From Absidia repens (lineage: Eukaryota > Mucoromycota > Mucoromycetes > Mucorales > Cunninghamellaceae): a DNA stretch of 64,000 nucleotides. The notes under the pieces are model-generated. The model ran no database searches, was not told the DNA's origin, and saw nothing but the letters and a program-made list of their open reading frames with translations. Below are positions 35,721-48,108 of this stretch, in pieces (position 1 is the stretch's first letter; each line of letters starts with the position of its first letter). Location of the stretch: assembly GCA_002105175.1 (NCBI GenBank), contig MCGE01000033.1, forward strand, positions 248,001 through 312,000, given 5' to 3'. The translations under genes were made by a program, and so were the position numbers.

Positions 35721-36429
35721 CTTCCTCCTCTTTGCATAAATCAACTGTGCTACTTTGTATATATCATTTATCATTTTATTCTGACATATTCCTTTCATCA
35801 CCCTCCGTTTCTCCCGTCCCCCCTATCCACATACTTAATTTCCATTATGCCCAGTTTGTCTTGGTTAGAACTTTTAGTTTTTATTTATGTATTTGTTCAT
35901 CATATTTTATCAATAAAAGATCATCTTTGATAAGGTGTGACAATTCATCATACTTTTTTTATTGTTTTACATACCCTCTCCATTATCTCATTGCACTATA
36001 CAGTACTACATCGTTTATCATTTTCAATAAAAATCATTAGTTTACTTTATGATCTTGTCTCCCTGATGACAGTTTTATCACACTCCACCGCCTTTTTTGA
36101 ACATTGCGCCTCTCGCCCTGTTTTAAACAATTATCAACGCAGGGATGATACATACTAAACATAGTTATTTTGAACCAAGTGGGACTTGAACAGAAGTATT
36201 TTATCTTATTGTCCTTCATGCAGCATACTGTTTTTTGAGGATGGGGTGGAAGGTATTTTGTGGTATATAAAGTGAGGGAGGAGCTCTCTACAGTTTTTGG
36301 ATCTTTTTTTTTGGGGGGGTGGGGTGGGGTGGGGTGGGGGGCGTAGCAGACGGAAAAGCAGTAGGTGAATCAGAGAACTAATGTTTGGGAAGGACACTCA
36401 CAAAACAACTGCCATAGTGACACTGTTCA
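35655..36429. other. Intergenic 3' of DNA2
   Basis: Contains a (TA)n run at 35688-35717, the candidate DNA2 polyadenylation signal AATAAA at 35912-35917, and a GTGGGACTTGAAC block at about 36178-36190 whose complement resembles a pol III B box, though no tRNA fold could be built around it. No gene supported. Confidence 0.45.
36313..36341 (+). repeat. G-rich (TGGGG)n tract, potential G-quadruplex
   Basis: Seven to eight G, then TGGGG units repeated, ending in a six-G run: at least five consecutive runs of four or more G separated by single T. This satisfies the usual G-quadruplex consensus with minimal loops and stands out strongly in AT-rich surroundings. Confidence 0.8.
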
Positions 36430-37141
36430 CTATATGTTGGATCAAAGGATGGTTAATAAAAAAAGACATGTTTTTATTGGAGCATATTGATAGATAAAAA
36501 AAGAATAACTACTGAAGACGATGGGGAGGACATTGTAACAAGGGATTCATGAAATGGATCTAGTGAAGGAATGAGGGAGATGGTATAATGAACTTTGAAG
36601 AATGATCCAGCGCTAATCTAAAGGGGTGATTTTGAAATGGGAACTGATATAAGGGACAGTACGCGTTATGTATAAGATAGACTATAGGGGCATCGTTTGT
36701 TGACACACAGCAATGGTCAACACTAATCAAAGGAGGGATGAGTGAAGGCAATCAAAAAGTGATCTCTTGCACAAGACATGACAAAGGCTAATGGAATATT
36801 TTTCATTGAAGGTTGCAAAAGAGACATATTTTTATTTAGGTATGGATATAAACTAAAGACAAACTTGTACTAAATTAAAACTAATGGAGGTTTCAAAATG
36901 CCAACTAATGGTAGATCTCAAATCCCGAATCCAAAATAAAAGGGTTTCCCGATGCATCTTGTGATCCCTGAGCTGGAAATCCTTCTAAACTAGTCCTGAT
37001 ACTATTACAAGTCCACATAACCCCGTAGGAGCCACAATTGTGTAGAATTAAGGAAGAAGAAAAAAGGAAAAAGAAAAGAAAGAGCGCAAAAATTTAAAGT
37101 AGGAGTAAATAGATATTCACGTGGGCGGGATTCGAAATGGG
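36430..37141 (-). repeat. Dispersed repeat, copy 3
   Basis: Carries the shared left part (GGTTAATAAAAAAAGACATG and TAATCTAAAGGGG), the central blocks TGGAATATTTTTCATT, GGGTTTCCCGATGCATCTTG and CCTTCTAAACTAGTCCTGA, and the best-preserved right end ATTCACGTGGGCGGGATTCG (37115-37134). On the minus strand this end reads TTTCGAATCCCGCCCACGTG, close to the B box and 3' acceptor side of a tRNA. Flanking poly-T lies at 37141-37152. The left half aligns with copy 4 and weakly with copy 1. Confidence 0.7.
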
Positions 37142-38237
37142 TTTTTTTTTTTTGGAAGTCTCTCTTTCATCGACTTCCTTTCTTTTTTTTTTTTTTTACC
37201 ATAAAACATTATCAGTATGGTTGTCCTCTTTTTTTTAAATCTTTTAATAAATATGGAACAGTTGCGATTAGTTTAGTTATCCCCCACCCTTCTCTGTAGA
37301 GTAGCTTACCCTCTTTAATTGGAATGGTTTGTCTTGCGTTATGGTTTCCCCTCAACAATATATACCCACCTCATACTTCACACCCACACTCACAATTATC
37401 CCACCCTAAACCTCTTACATTAAATAGACATCAAGGTACCAGTTTAGTTGCCATATTTTATACCTCTATCTGAATAAAATATTTCTTTTGCATCGTCTCT
37501 CAATGCGTTACATACATGTCTTATCAATTGACCATACCTCCACTCTACAATATAGTATAGTGATATACGTATAAAAAGAAGAGAAGAAAAAAAAAAGAGA
37601 GGGGTAATTGTGTATTAGACGACTTCCATTAACTACCGTGCTCAACGCCCCATTTACTGTCTTAAGTTGTTCACTGGGCTGCAAAAAATAGGAGATGAAC
37701 GTGATTTTTGCAAAGGTTTTGAAGGCTAGTCATGGTGGAGGCAGGAAAAGAAACACGGTGAGAAACGCATAAAAAAAAGCAGCGATGAGTGCATATATAT
37801 ATTGTATAACAATTAAACCGCACTAGAAGATATTTGTTTTACCCCTTTTCTTTGATAAACGACTTTGGTGTTGCCATTCCCCGACTTCTATGCCAAAAAC
37901 TGAACAACTTCAACCGCATAAAAGACTTCTTTTTTTTTAAAAAAAAAAAAAAAACGAAAAAAAACACAAATAAAAACAGATATCCACATAACTTTACTCG
38001 TTTTCGTCTCTACCATCATAATATGTTGTTTGAATTTTTATTGTCAAGTAAAACAAACACTCCAAGCGTTTCCCATAGGACTCTATTTTTTTTTTTTTTT
38101 TTTTTGTCCTGAACTGCACTATATTATTAAAAGACGCGAGTGAGACTTAGTAAATGGGAAAAAGAAGGAGACTTTGGGGAGGTAAGGGTAACAAGTCATT
38201 TAGAAAGGGATTCTCACTGAATCATAGATCAAAATCC

Positions 38238-38304
<67 letters not shown>

Positions 38305-38751
38305 GAATAAATAGCACACAGTTTGATAATGAAACATGATGGTACTTCATTGATACTATATGGGGACTTTTGACGTTTAAATATAATTTTATTTGAAAGA
38401 ATAGAAATATACACTATATATACATTGAAGTAAGTTTGTTTGGATAAAAAGAATGAGGAAACGGATTGGATTGATATATCATACTACATTAATGCGAAAA
38501 ATAAAAACATATGGATATAGAAAAAGATACACTAATAGAGATTCGGCGAGGCAAATAGAAACTATCTAAGGGGAAGTAGGGGATTTGTACACATGGAAGT
38601 TGATTGTTGGAGAATTGTATATAGAGAGTTGTTTCGTGATAATAAAGGGGTATTTTGGATGCGGAATCATGACGGGCTGCTGTCTAGAAAAGTTATAAAT
38701 GCATATAACAGATGATGAGTATAGGCGTGCATGTTGTTGTTTTTATCCTTC
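37142..38751. other. Large intergenic region 3' of DET1
   Basis: AT-rich with homopolymers at 37141-37152, 37182-37196, 37929-37954 and 38083-38105. No spliced or intact coding unit was found; the frames across 37834-38414 are driven by homopolymers and the AAT repeat. Confidence 0.45.
38239..38304. repeat. (AAT)22 microsatellite
   Basis: About 22 uninterrupted AAT/TAA units. It translates to Asn or Ile runs in open frames but lies in non-coding DNA. Confidence 0.95.
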
Positions 38752-41060
38752 TTACTGTGTGATATTTGGAGAGACTTGACGCTCGTTGCACGATGGATTT
38801 GGATTGATCTTGAATTTCAGTTGCTTGGTAATGCTTGAATAGAATTTAATGGCTTCGTTCGCTGATCGAGGAGTACTTTTTTTAAAGGTATATAATAAAA
38901 GGTCAGCATAAAATCGCAATATCAAAATGAAAGGAGCTGCATCTTACCTGGTAATAGGAGACACCAATCTTTCATCGCAGGTAAACAAGGATTGATCAAA
39001 GTAGGGACAGTCCATGTAAGATTGAGAAATGATAGGAAGTTCTGTAGCTAAGCGTCTGATTGCATCCGTTCGACTAGGTAATTAAAAAAATGGTCCCTTG
39101 TCAGATGGTGTATGCATTGCTCATTTCATTTTATTTATCCTTTTCTATGTAACATTACCTTCCTCGGTTTCCGCATGACCATGAATGAGAATGGCCATGT
39201 AAGATTGATTTGTGGCTAAATTGACTTTGGTGTATACAATTGGATCCGAGCCATATCATTCCATCGGGCGGTGTTCCAAGAATGGTATTTGCATAATCAT
39301 TGAAGAGGTGGACCACCCTTTCGTTTGCTTGATCAAATATTTCATCAATCTGACTAGTTTGGATATTGAATACTACAAAGACCACGAGAGGATTTGTGGT
39401 ACCTACTCTATTCTAAAAGAGAAAATCACATAAAAAAGTGCGGTTAGTAAATTTCAATTAAAACAGTAAATTGCCAATCTTTAAACTTACCGAATTGACA
39501 GAAGTATTGCCAGGGAGCATTTTGATCAATAATTTTTTTTCATCCAGAAATTGAATTTCCCAGAACTTCAAGTTGGCGTACACATCGAAATTTCGATAGA
39601 ATTGCCGCATTGCATTTCCGCCGTCATTTATTTTCTGGTAGGATCGGAAGAGCTTTGATAAAAAGGCTTGTTGGAAGGATCCATGCAACGCAGTTCTCTA
39701 TCATGTAAATAAAACTGATGTTAACAAATTGCTGATAACCTTAACTGTTACCGCCTTCTTTTTTTTCGAATATTACCGGATTATAGTTTTCATCGCCAGC
39801 ATCGTCCCAATATATGTTGTCATCATCAGTTGTAATTTCATCCGTAGTATCACTCCATATTCTATCTAGTAGACTGGCTCGCACAAAGTTGTTGTTACCG
39901 AGTTGGGGAAATCTATCATGATCACGCCTCGCTTTTCGGGGCCGTGGATAATGTAGTGATTCCTTTTGTCGTTTACCATTAATGTTGCGCTGTTCGTGGA
40001 GGTCGACTGTCAGTTGATCACTGGAGCACAAGAATTGTCCAATGGACCTGAGTTCATGTAAGGACCCATGAACCTTTACCACAGCATCAACAAATAAATA
40101 AAAATAACAGTAAATTAGTGATTTCTGTAATTCCTTCAATGCTTTATTAAATATAGCAAAACTTACATCTACTAATACCAGCTTAATTGATTGCGTTTTC
40201 AGCGATAAAATAGCCAGCATTTGTCCAAGTACACTAACGCATGCATTTCGATTGAGGCGAAGGAAGTCGGATGATATGGTGTATCGACTAATACTCTTAA
40301 GATAAAAGTGCAACAAATGAATCAAGTCAGTATAACCTAATATATTGTTCTTTTCATACTGTACCTTGCCACTTTCGACTTCAATGCTGTAAAAGGTATA
40401 ATCGTTACGATCGTCTATAGCTCCAAGATTCCTTGGATATGTTGGCTCGTTGGTCGATGAGGAGGATGCCAGTATCATCTATATAATAGCAACACAAATA
40501 ACGCAAAATCCATGGTCAGTGCCTCAAAGGTGTCAAACACTAAATCAATCTACATTTGGCCTTTGATATTCACTTACATATTTTCGATTGCTTAGTACCA
40601 AACAGAAATCTTTACATAAATGGTGTCCAGGCGAGGTTTTGATGAGCTGCTTGTACTTGAGATCGAAGTAAAGCGGGAAACAAAGTCGTTCATCTTCCGT
40701 TGAGGTCGCAGGATTGTTGGCTGACCAAGGATAGATACAGGTCTTGAGATAGTAAAGATAGATCATATTCGATATACTTGACATGCACACCAGATACTAT
40801 ATATATAGAGAGAGAGTAAGTGAAACTACCATAACATGAAGAATGCTGTATATTTGTATGCTTACTCTTCCATCAGGGGTGAATCGTAGGATGATATTGT
40901 GAAGAGGGACTTGTACTTTATAAATAGTATAATTTGGTACCAGCTCGGAATAGGCATCTCTTGTTGTAATAAAGGAAGCACGTTGACCCTTTCCACAAAG
41001 ACCGATTTGACGCTGTTTGATTTGCTCATACAGTGTCATAGCACCTGGTGGGCGACCCAT
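38752..41060 (-). CDS. DET1: DET1 homologue (CUL4-DDB1 E3 ligase cofactor)
   Basis: DET1 is, in plants and animals, a subunit of the DDB1-CUL4 ubiquitin ligase adaptor (with COP10/DDA1 in plants, COP1 in animals) acting in the nucleus. About nine exons, ATG 41060 (MGRPPGAMTLYEQ), TAA 38752. Family landmarks in order: VPNYTIYKVQVP then LRFTPDGRYLVCMSS, VSVLGQMLAILSLKTQSIKL, IGQFLCSSDQLTVD, LHGSFQQAFLSKLFRSY, AMRQFYRNFDVY, LKFWEIQFLDEKKLLIKM, VVFVVFNIQTSQIDEIF, RLATELPIISQSYMDCPYFD and AIKFYSSITKQLKFKI. These match human and plant DET1 block for block. The protein stops soon after the last block, so the C-terminal beta strand region of the animal protein is missing or in an unfound exon. Between about 39215 and 39300 the frame is not continuous. 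It shares its upstream region with MUB1. Confidence 0.88.
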
Positions 41061-41504
41061 TATTTGTTACCTAGACAATATAAAACAAAGGTTGGTAAGA
41101 GAGAGAGACCAGTCAAGTCAAGTTTACGTAGATATATATATATATTTACCTTCGAATAAGCAAATGAAGGCAGGGGAATCAAGCACGGTAGGTAAAAAGG
41201 AAAAGAGGAGATAAAAAATAAAATAAAAAAAAAAAGAGCATGACATTGAGGGATACGAAAATCCGAAAAGTGATGAAATTCAGTCCCAGCCAACAAATTG
41301 CGTCTTTTGCAATTTTTTTTTTACCTTGTCTTTGTTTTTTGTTTTTTTCACTTGTACGCTTTCTTTCCTTTTTATCCACTCTTCCGTTTTTTTTTTATCT
41401 TCTTTTTTTTTATCTTCTTTTTTTTATCTCCCTTTTACCCATCTTGACCTTCTCTTCTTCTTTTTCAACTTTTCTTTTTATCAACCTCATCATCATCTAT
41501 CAAC
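41061..41504. promoter_or_regulatory. Bidirectional promoter region of DET1 and MUB1
   Basis: The 444 bp between the divergent DET1 and MUB1 start codons. The half nearest MUB1 (41310-41500) is a strong pyrimidine tract of CTTTTT/ATCTTC repeats on the plus strand, typical of fungal transcription starts. A short (TA)n lies at 41131-41146 on the DET1 side. No TATA box is obvious. Confidence 0.55.
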
Positions 41505-43628
41505 ATGCGTGAGCCCAACTTCAGCTCTCCAGCACAAAACAAAGCCGCTATTGTTATCTCATCTACACTTTACGATCGACGGGCGTTGGATTGTACGGCC
41601 ACTTTACCTTTGGTCAATTCGCTGACTCATCTTGCTTATATGACCTCTACTTCGCCTCGTATTCGTGAAATTTTGGCATCGGATGGCGGATTAGAACGAT
41701 TAGTCAAGATCCTGGCTACTTGTCACAACACTGATAAACATTCGTTATGGAAATGGTCCTTAGCTTTTCAATGTGTGGTGAATATCGGTGTGCGGGGAAC
41801 TGAAGCCATCCGAACTCGTGTAGTAGAAGTTGGCGCCGTACATGTCGTTTTGGCTATCCTGGAAAACTTTTTACGGGCATTGGAACAGGCGAAAATGGAA
41901 AAAGAACAAGAGCGCAATAGAACAATTCACCAAGTAACCAGCTCCAACGGAAACAACAGTATTAGTAACAACAATACTACCGGTACTACAACGACAACAA
42001 ACAACACCGCCCTCTCTTTACCAACAATGCCATTACCACCTCAATCCCGATCAACTCCAGTCACTCCATCTAGACGATTATTCAGCATCTATCCACCTTC
42101 ATCCAACACTCATACAGCAACAACAGAGTCAACAGAAAACACTTCACCAAATTCACCTGTAACCACAGCAGCAGCAGCAGCAGCAGTAGCAGCAGCGGCG
42201 GCGGCAGCAACGGCACCAACACCTACCATGTCTTTGGCAAGCACGACCTTACCACCCTCCTCACCATCACTACCTGCTTTATCATCGTCTCTGTGCTCAT
42301 CACCAGCATCGAGTATTCCATTTGCTATGCCCAAGCGACGCACCTTTTTATCACATACAGTCAAGACAAAGTCCAAAAACAAGAATACCAATTTGTCATC
42401 CATTCCATTACTCAACAGTCTGGCTTCTGATGCTGTCCTTCATCGAGAAGAAGATATACTCCTATCGCTGCAATTACTGGCCTACCTCTCAAAATACCCT
42501 CACATTCGACAGTCTTTCCACAACGATCATCGTCACAATGTCTTCTCAATCGTGGAAAAATTCACTCATCGAATCCATCCTCAAACTATCATTTACTGGG
42601 CCGGTGTCATCATGCGAAATGCTTGCCGAAAGGATGAATCTCAAGGTGGTATTCGTCAATGTGCTTATATGCATTGTGGGAAATGGGAACGATATCCACG
42701 TGAATTTGCGAAATGTCGTCGATGGTAAGCTACAACAATATCAGCGAATATTTTTCCTATTTTATTCACCTGTTCTTTTTTTTATTTATTTATTTATTGA
42801 TTTAGTCGCAAGGCCAAATATTGCTCAAAAACATGCCAATCCAGAGCTTGGGCAGAAGGACATCGATGGTGGTGTGTAGAACGAACGCATTCCAGTCATC
42901 CACCGAACACGATCTCAACAACAACAGCAGCAGCGACGGCCGCCGTAGTGGCAGCAGCTCCCCCTCCTGAAAACCCACTTGCTGACACCGAACAAATAGG
43001 GTCATTGGATGAAGCCGCAACAACAACCCATATTCCCATCAATGCAGATGAAACTCGACCCATTGAACAACAACAACAACATGACCAACATCATCAGAAT
43101 CAGGATCATGACCACGATATGGAACAACACAACAACAACAATCAACAAGATCCATCCATATCCGATGAAAACAGCGTTGCGGTAGGATTAGGACTAGAAA
43201 CGGAAGAGGAGGATCAACAACAACAACAACAACAACATTCACAAAATCATCATCATCATCCATCACAGCATCCTATTTATCAAAGATCATCGTTTGTTTC
43301 ACCCAACATAAATGGTCAGCACATGATGGATCAACCACATCAACCGGAACAAGAAGCGCACCAACACCAACAACAGCCAGCGGAAGCTCATCATCAGCAA
43401 CAACAGGAAAGACCCACCGCCACCGCCACTTCACTTCCTTCTTCTCATGGCGATACAATATCTGACCGTCTGTTACCCAATCAACAACAATCCTTATTGT
43501 TTTATCATCGTCGACGTCGAAATTCTCGCTCTGCACAAAGTTTGGCCTCTGGCTCGTCGACCGAAGTTGAAGTAGATACCACTGAATCACTACAACCCAA
43601 TCAGCAAGACTTGATGGAAATTGATTAG
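41505..43628 (+). CDS. MUB1: Mub1/SamB-type MYND zinc-finger protein
   Basis: Fungal Mub1 (yeast) and SamB (Aspergillus): Mub1 partners the Ubr2 E3 ligase to drive Rpn4 ubiquitination, SamB affects morphogenesis. 680 aa in two exons (41505-42724 and 42806-43628). The N-terminus MREPNFSSPAQNKAA and TLYDRRALDCTATLPLVNSL are family signatures, followed by armadillo-like helices (LTHLAYMTSTSPRIREIL, GGLERLVKIL). A long low-complexity insert (Thr, Asn, Ser, Pro, Ala) separates this from HIRQSF and the MYND finger: CAYMHCGKWERYPREF, KCRRCRKAKYC, CQSRAWAEGHRWWC. The intron falls between the CRR and CRK halves of the finger. The C-terminal 240 residues are Gln/His-rich and end DLMEID. All MYND Cys/His ligands are present. 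Confidence 0.93.
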
Positions 43629-44700
43629 ATTAATTCACACCCCCTTCCTCTTCCGAATACACACACACACACACCCACGCACACACACGCACACACACAT
43701 ACACACACATTATCCCCCTCTTTGTCTTTTTGCTTTTTTCTTTTTTGCTTTTTTAGGTTTTTTTCTTTTTTTCTTTTTTGCTTTCTTCTATATGCCAAAT
43801 CCTCTTTTTTATTTTATTTTATTACCTAGCCTTCCATCTAGTCGATTTTTATTGTTACCCTTTTTTTTTTTACACCGATAAAAAATCATGTTTCGCCACC
43901 GTTACTGTTATTATTGTTATTATTATTTGAAACCATCAACATAGTACTAGTAATAGTAATAGTATATATCATGCCACTTGATCCTTTTGTATGTATTTGC
44001 CCTTCCTTTTTTTATTACACAAACGCCGTCGTTATAGCTTAGTTTAATGACTCTTTTTATATATCTATCACTTCTTCAAATATTCAATAAAAAAAAAGAC
44101 ACCTTTATTTATTTATATCCTATCAAACACATGAAGTCGTTGTTGTTTCGTATTGTATGTATGTATATATGCTGTCTTTCAATCGCCTAGGGTTTCGTAC
44201 AACATAAAAAATCCACCCATCTCCACAATCTTCCCTTTTGTAACCAAAACTTTTTTTTTTTTTTACCCTCCCTTCACACCAACTGACATTTACCATTCTC
44301 CCCTACAAACTCATATACTGCAGTCATCATATTTGTCATATTGTTTCACACAATTTTCTATTTGTCTATGGTATCACAATGTAACTATCTACCATTTCCC
44401 CGCAAACACAATTATATCATTGTCACGTCATTGCTGGTTTTTCTAAGTTTTGACCTGATTTGCTTTATTTGATAAAAATGACATGCAAAATAAATAGTGC
44501 AAAAAAAAAACAAAAAAAAACATGACTATGCTGTATATAAATATAATTGTAAAAGATAACAAAATAAAATAAAATAAAAAAAGATGTGTATGTGTGCTCG
44601 AGTGCGTATATGTTCATGTGTATGTAAAAATAGCAATAATAATAATAATAGTAATAATAAAGGGGAGGGGGAGGGGGAGAATGCTATGAAAACTTCGACT
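43629..44700. other. Convergent intergenic region MUB1/CSC1
   Basis: Between the 3' ends of two convergent genes. Holds a CA-rich microsatellite (about 43661-43713), poly-T tracts, a candidate MUB1 polyadenylation signal AATAAA at 44086-44091, and an (AAT)n/(GGGGA)n stretch at 44632-44680. No gene seen. Confidence 0.5.
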
Positions 44701-47700
44701 CTAACCACCAAACGCAGTTGCCAAAAAGTTACCGTTTCCACCCATAGCAGCGAAAAAGTTCACATTGTCGACGACGGTACGGACATAGTTTTGGAAGTAA
44801 GACAAGTGGGTACCAGGAGCAGGTAAGGAGCCCGGAACGCCCTTTTGTTCTACAATCAACGTTTGTTCATCAATTTCAACCTTGCCCTTTTCTTGTTTGT
44901 TGCGGAATGCGGTGGCATGGGAGTCGAGTGCATAAATCTTGCGTGTTTTCAGTTCGGCCAATTCGGCGTCCGTGATTCCGAGTTCGTCCTGAGGAAGCCA
45001 TACTGGAGGTTGGGTATCGTAGGCGGCAGGATGCATGTAGGCTTCGGTGGCATAGAGTTGACTGACTGCATTGGCGATCACTGGATCCTTGGCATTGTCG
45101 TGGTCTGGTTCTTGATGTTGATGATGTTTCGCCACTTGATCCGTCAATTTCGATAAAATTTGATGGTACAAGATTTCTGCATCGGCAACATCTTCTTCTT
45201 TATTGGTCGTTGTGGTGGTGCCATCCATCATCGTTTTTTCTGGGAATGCACCGTTGATACGTTGACGAACATATTCGGATCCTGCTGTTTGGGTGGCAGT
45301 TGTCGTTCCTGCATCGTTGTTGCCGTTGTTATCGCTACTGTCTTGAGTGGATGGCGAGGTAGAGTAAGGTGTACCATGTCCTTCACTTCCCATTTCCATA
45401 TGTTGCACTTTCGCTTTGTTGTCCACATGATCCGCGTTTTTGTTCATATTCAATGTGTTCAGATAGCCATGTTCATGGGCAGGTTCCAATGTGATATCCG
45501 TTTCATTGTCTTCGAAGCTATCCATGGGTAAATACTTGAATAATGGTTTGAATGACTTGTCATAGAGAACCAGAGCACCAATGGAAATACACAAAACAAT
45601 AATCATCACAACAAGTTGACCAAGCGCTTCATTGCCACGTACAGCCATCAAACCAATCATCGTTAACTGCCAAGTAAACATGCCAATGTAGATATGTCGG
45701 ATAGATCTTGGGAAAGCACGTCCACCAGTTTCATATTCCATTTCATAAACGTACAAGAACTGATAGAGATAGACAAAATAGTTGAGACAGAAGAATAAAA
45801 TGACAAAGGGTAAGATCAACGGAGCAATGGTCGAGTATTCAATACCCAACACAAAAATGACACTGTGGGAAGGAATCAAAGTACCAATACTAATGCCGGG
45901 CAAAGTCGTCTTTTGTTTGTAAATATCACGAGGCGTCGTTGAGAAGATGGGCATCACAAAAGAGAGAAGGTAGGGGACCAATTGTAAGATGGCTTGACCA
46001 GTACTGTTTGTTGCTTGGAGCATGACAAAGGTGATAAAGAAGGTGGATGCCTTGGGTAAATTCTCTGCCAAAATGTTGATGATCGTCGTGGGGTTTTCGA
46101 TAAGTTGGGGTAAAGTTTGAAGAATCCCACCGGCAATCGTAGACACCAAAACCACATCGATAAACTATTTTGAGAAAAAAGAAAGGTCAATATTATATTT
46201 TATCTTTGAATACTCTCTCCTCTGTGTATCTTACCTGAAAGAAGAAGTATTTGTGAAGGACTGACAAATCAACAAACGACTTTTGAGGGATGCCTTCAAG
46301 TTTTGACAAGTAGGTGAAAATGATAGGCACCAAAGAAATCAAGATAGCCAAAGCAACGGCGGGAAGAATACCTTGAATGATACCAACAGCTGTAGGACCC
46401 ATATTGTTCACCGCCGACAAAAACGGAAGAATTTTGCTAAGAGAATCCAAACTTGAGATAGATTGCACAAACACCACTAAAGGTTCATAAAAAGAAGAAA
46501 AAGTCAGTAAACAAAAAAACCTACATGAATCATGCACCATCCCAATTTCGTTCCAACTGTACCTGGAATAGCCCAAAAGATGATAATAGCTGTTGTCACC
46601 GAAATACTGACCATACGACGAATCAAACGTTCAAAAGACTTGATGTTCATGTTTTCCCAAATGATATCGGAAGGCGCGATTTGAATATAACGAGGGGCCA
46701 TTTGTAATTCGGTATGATGGATCAAAGTTTGAGCAGCCATTTGCGCAGCAGATTGGTAATGGAACTCAATAAAGGCCGAGTTGCGTTGATGCAGATTCTT
46801 GATTCCACGTTGTTTAGCTTGGATTTCTTCATTCAGGCGGGCAATTTCGTCATTGTAAAAATCAATCGAGTCCACTTTCCGACCAACAAAAGGAAGACCA
46901 AAGGGTAAGAATCCAGGTTTGACACGATGCGTAGGCCGGAGCTTTTGGGGAATCACAAAACCACCTTCTTCACCGCCAACTTTGGTTTGACCTAGGTTTT
47001 CCTTGTTGCTATGCTTGTAGGATGCCAAAATCACCTTGGTAATTACCGTTTCGAGGTTACACACGTTTTGTTGACGTTCACCTACTTGATCAGGAAGATC
47101 CTTTAAATCACTAAAGAAAGAGATCATATGTTAGCATTTGTGTTTTCCTCTTTGTTTCTTTTTTTTCATTACCGGTTGAGCCAGACATGTCGTACACCAC
47201 CAGGGAATTTGCTAAAGATGCGCTTGAGGTTATCGACGGTATTGACATCCTTGGGAATAGAAGGTACATAGAGTGTTCGAGCCATGACAGAGTTCCGATA
47301 TTCGTCGCTCATCAAGTACGCCCGTCGTAAAACAAGATATTTTCGAGTTTCATAAAATGTGTAATAAATAAGACCGCCTATAAAATAAAAATACAGACGT
47401 AAGTATATCTAATAATGAATATATTCAAGTCAACCACCTCAAAATGCATTACCAGTCAACACCATGGATAAGACAACGTGAGCCCATGTACGATTAGAAT
47501 CACGGATGTTACCAATAGTAAGAAGATTGAGGCCAGGAGAATCCAGTTGATTGATAATGTTGAGAGGGAATAAGATAGGAATGGCCAATAAAGAGAAGGT
47601 GAAGAAAGTCACTAGACCCATTCTTAAAAACTTGAGTATCATAAATCGATCCAATCCCATCGTACGAATCAATTCATCATCTGATATTTGAAATATGTCC

Positions 47701-48108
47701 CACATCCATTTGACTGTGCCGTTTGATATTGTAGGAGGCCGTTTTCTATTTTTACAAGCAAAAAAGAGAGGTCAGTCATTAAGAAGCTATTATTTTTCAC
47801 GAGTCTAGTTCATACAAAAACTTACTCTATTGGTGTCGCATATGTCCTTGGTGAATACGTTTGAGGGCGCGTTTTTCTTAGGATAAGGAAGGCACCAAAA
47901 AACCCAATGCCTAAAGCAGCATTAAACCAGAGAGCCGAGGTAAATGTGCTGATAGAGCTGTCCGCACTATAATCAAATAAAATAACGTAGATCAGAAAAA
48001 ATTAGTTTGGCACGATATCAACAAACAGTAATAGATTCCAACCCCTTCTTTCCTAATGCTCTCCTTTTTGTTCACTTACTCCAATTGATCTTGACGAGAA
48101 TCTGACAT
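44701..48108 (-). CDS. CSC1: Csc1/OSCA-type calcium-permeable channel (RSN1_7TM, DUF221)
   Basis: A plasma-membrane or endomembrane mechanosensitive/osmosensitive cation channel family (yeast Csc1, Rsn1, Phm7; plant OSCA; animal TMEM63). Seven exons, ATG 48108 (MSDSRQDQLE), TAG 44701, about 930 aa. N-terminal membrane spans (ALWFNAALGIGFFGAFLIL; LRMGLVTFFTFSLLAIPIL), the cytosolic domain with ARTLYVPSIPKDVN, RIFSKFPGGVRHVWLNRDLK, AFIEFHYQSAAQMAAQ and APSDIIWENM, then the conserved multi-span core (ILPAVALAILISLVPIIF, STIAPLILPFVILFFCLNYF, ETGGRAFPRSIRHIYIGMF). A Ser/Thr/His-rich cytosolic tail with a DUF3779-like end (TDAELAELKTRKIYALDSHA) follows. Joins such as AIP|VVFVQSI keep frame. Ion selectivity cannot be judged from sequence. 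Confidence 0.92.

Noticed and set aside
36170..36200. GTGGGACTTGAAC block as a possible tRNA gene
   Set aside because: The complement resembles a B box, but no acceptor stem, D-arm or anticodon arm could be paired around it.
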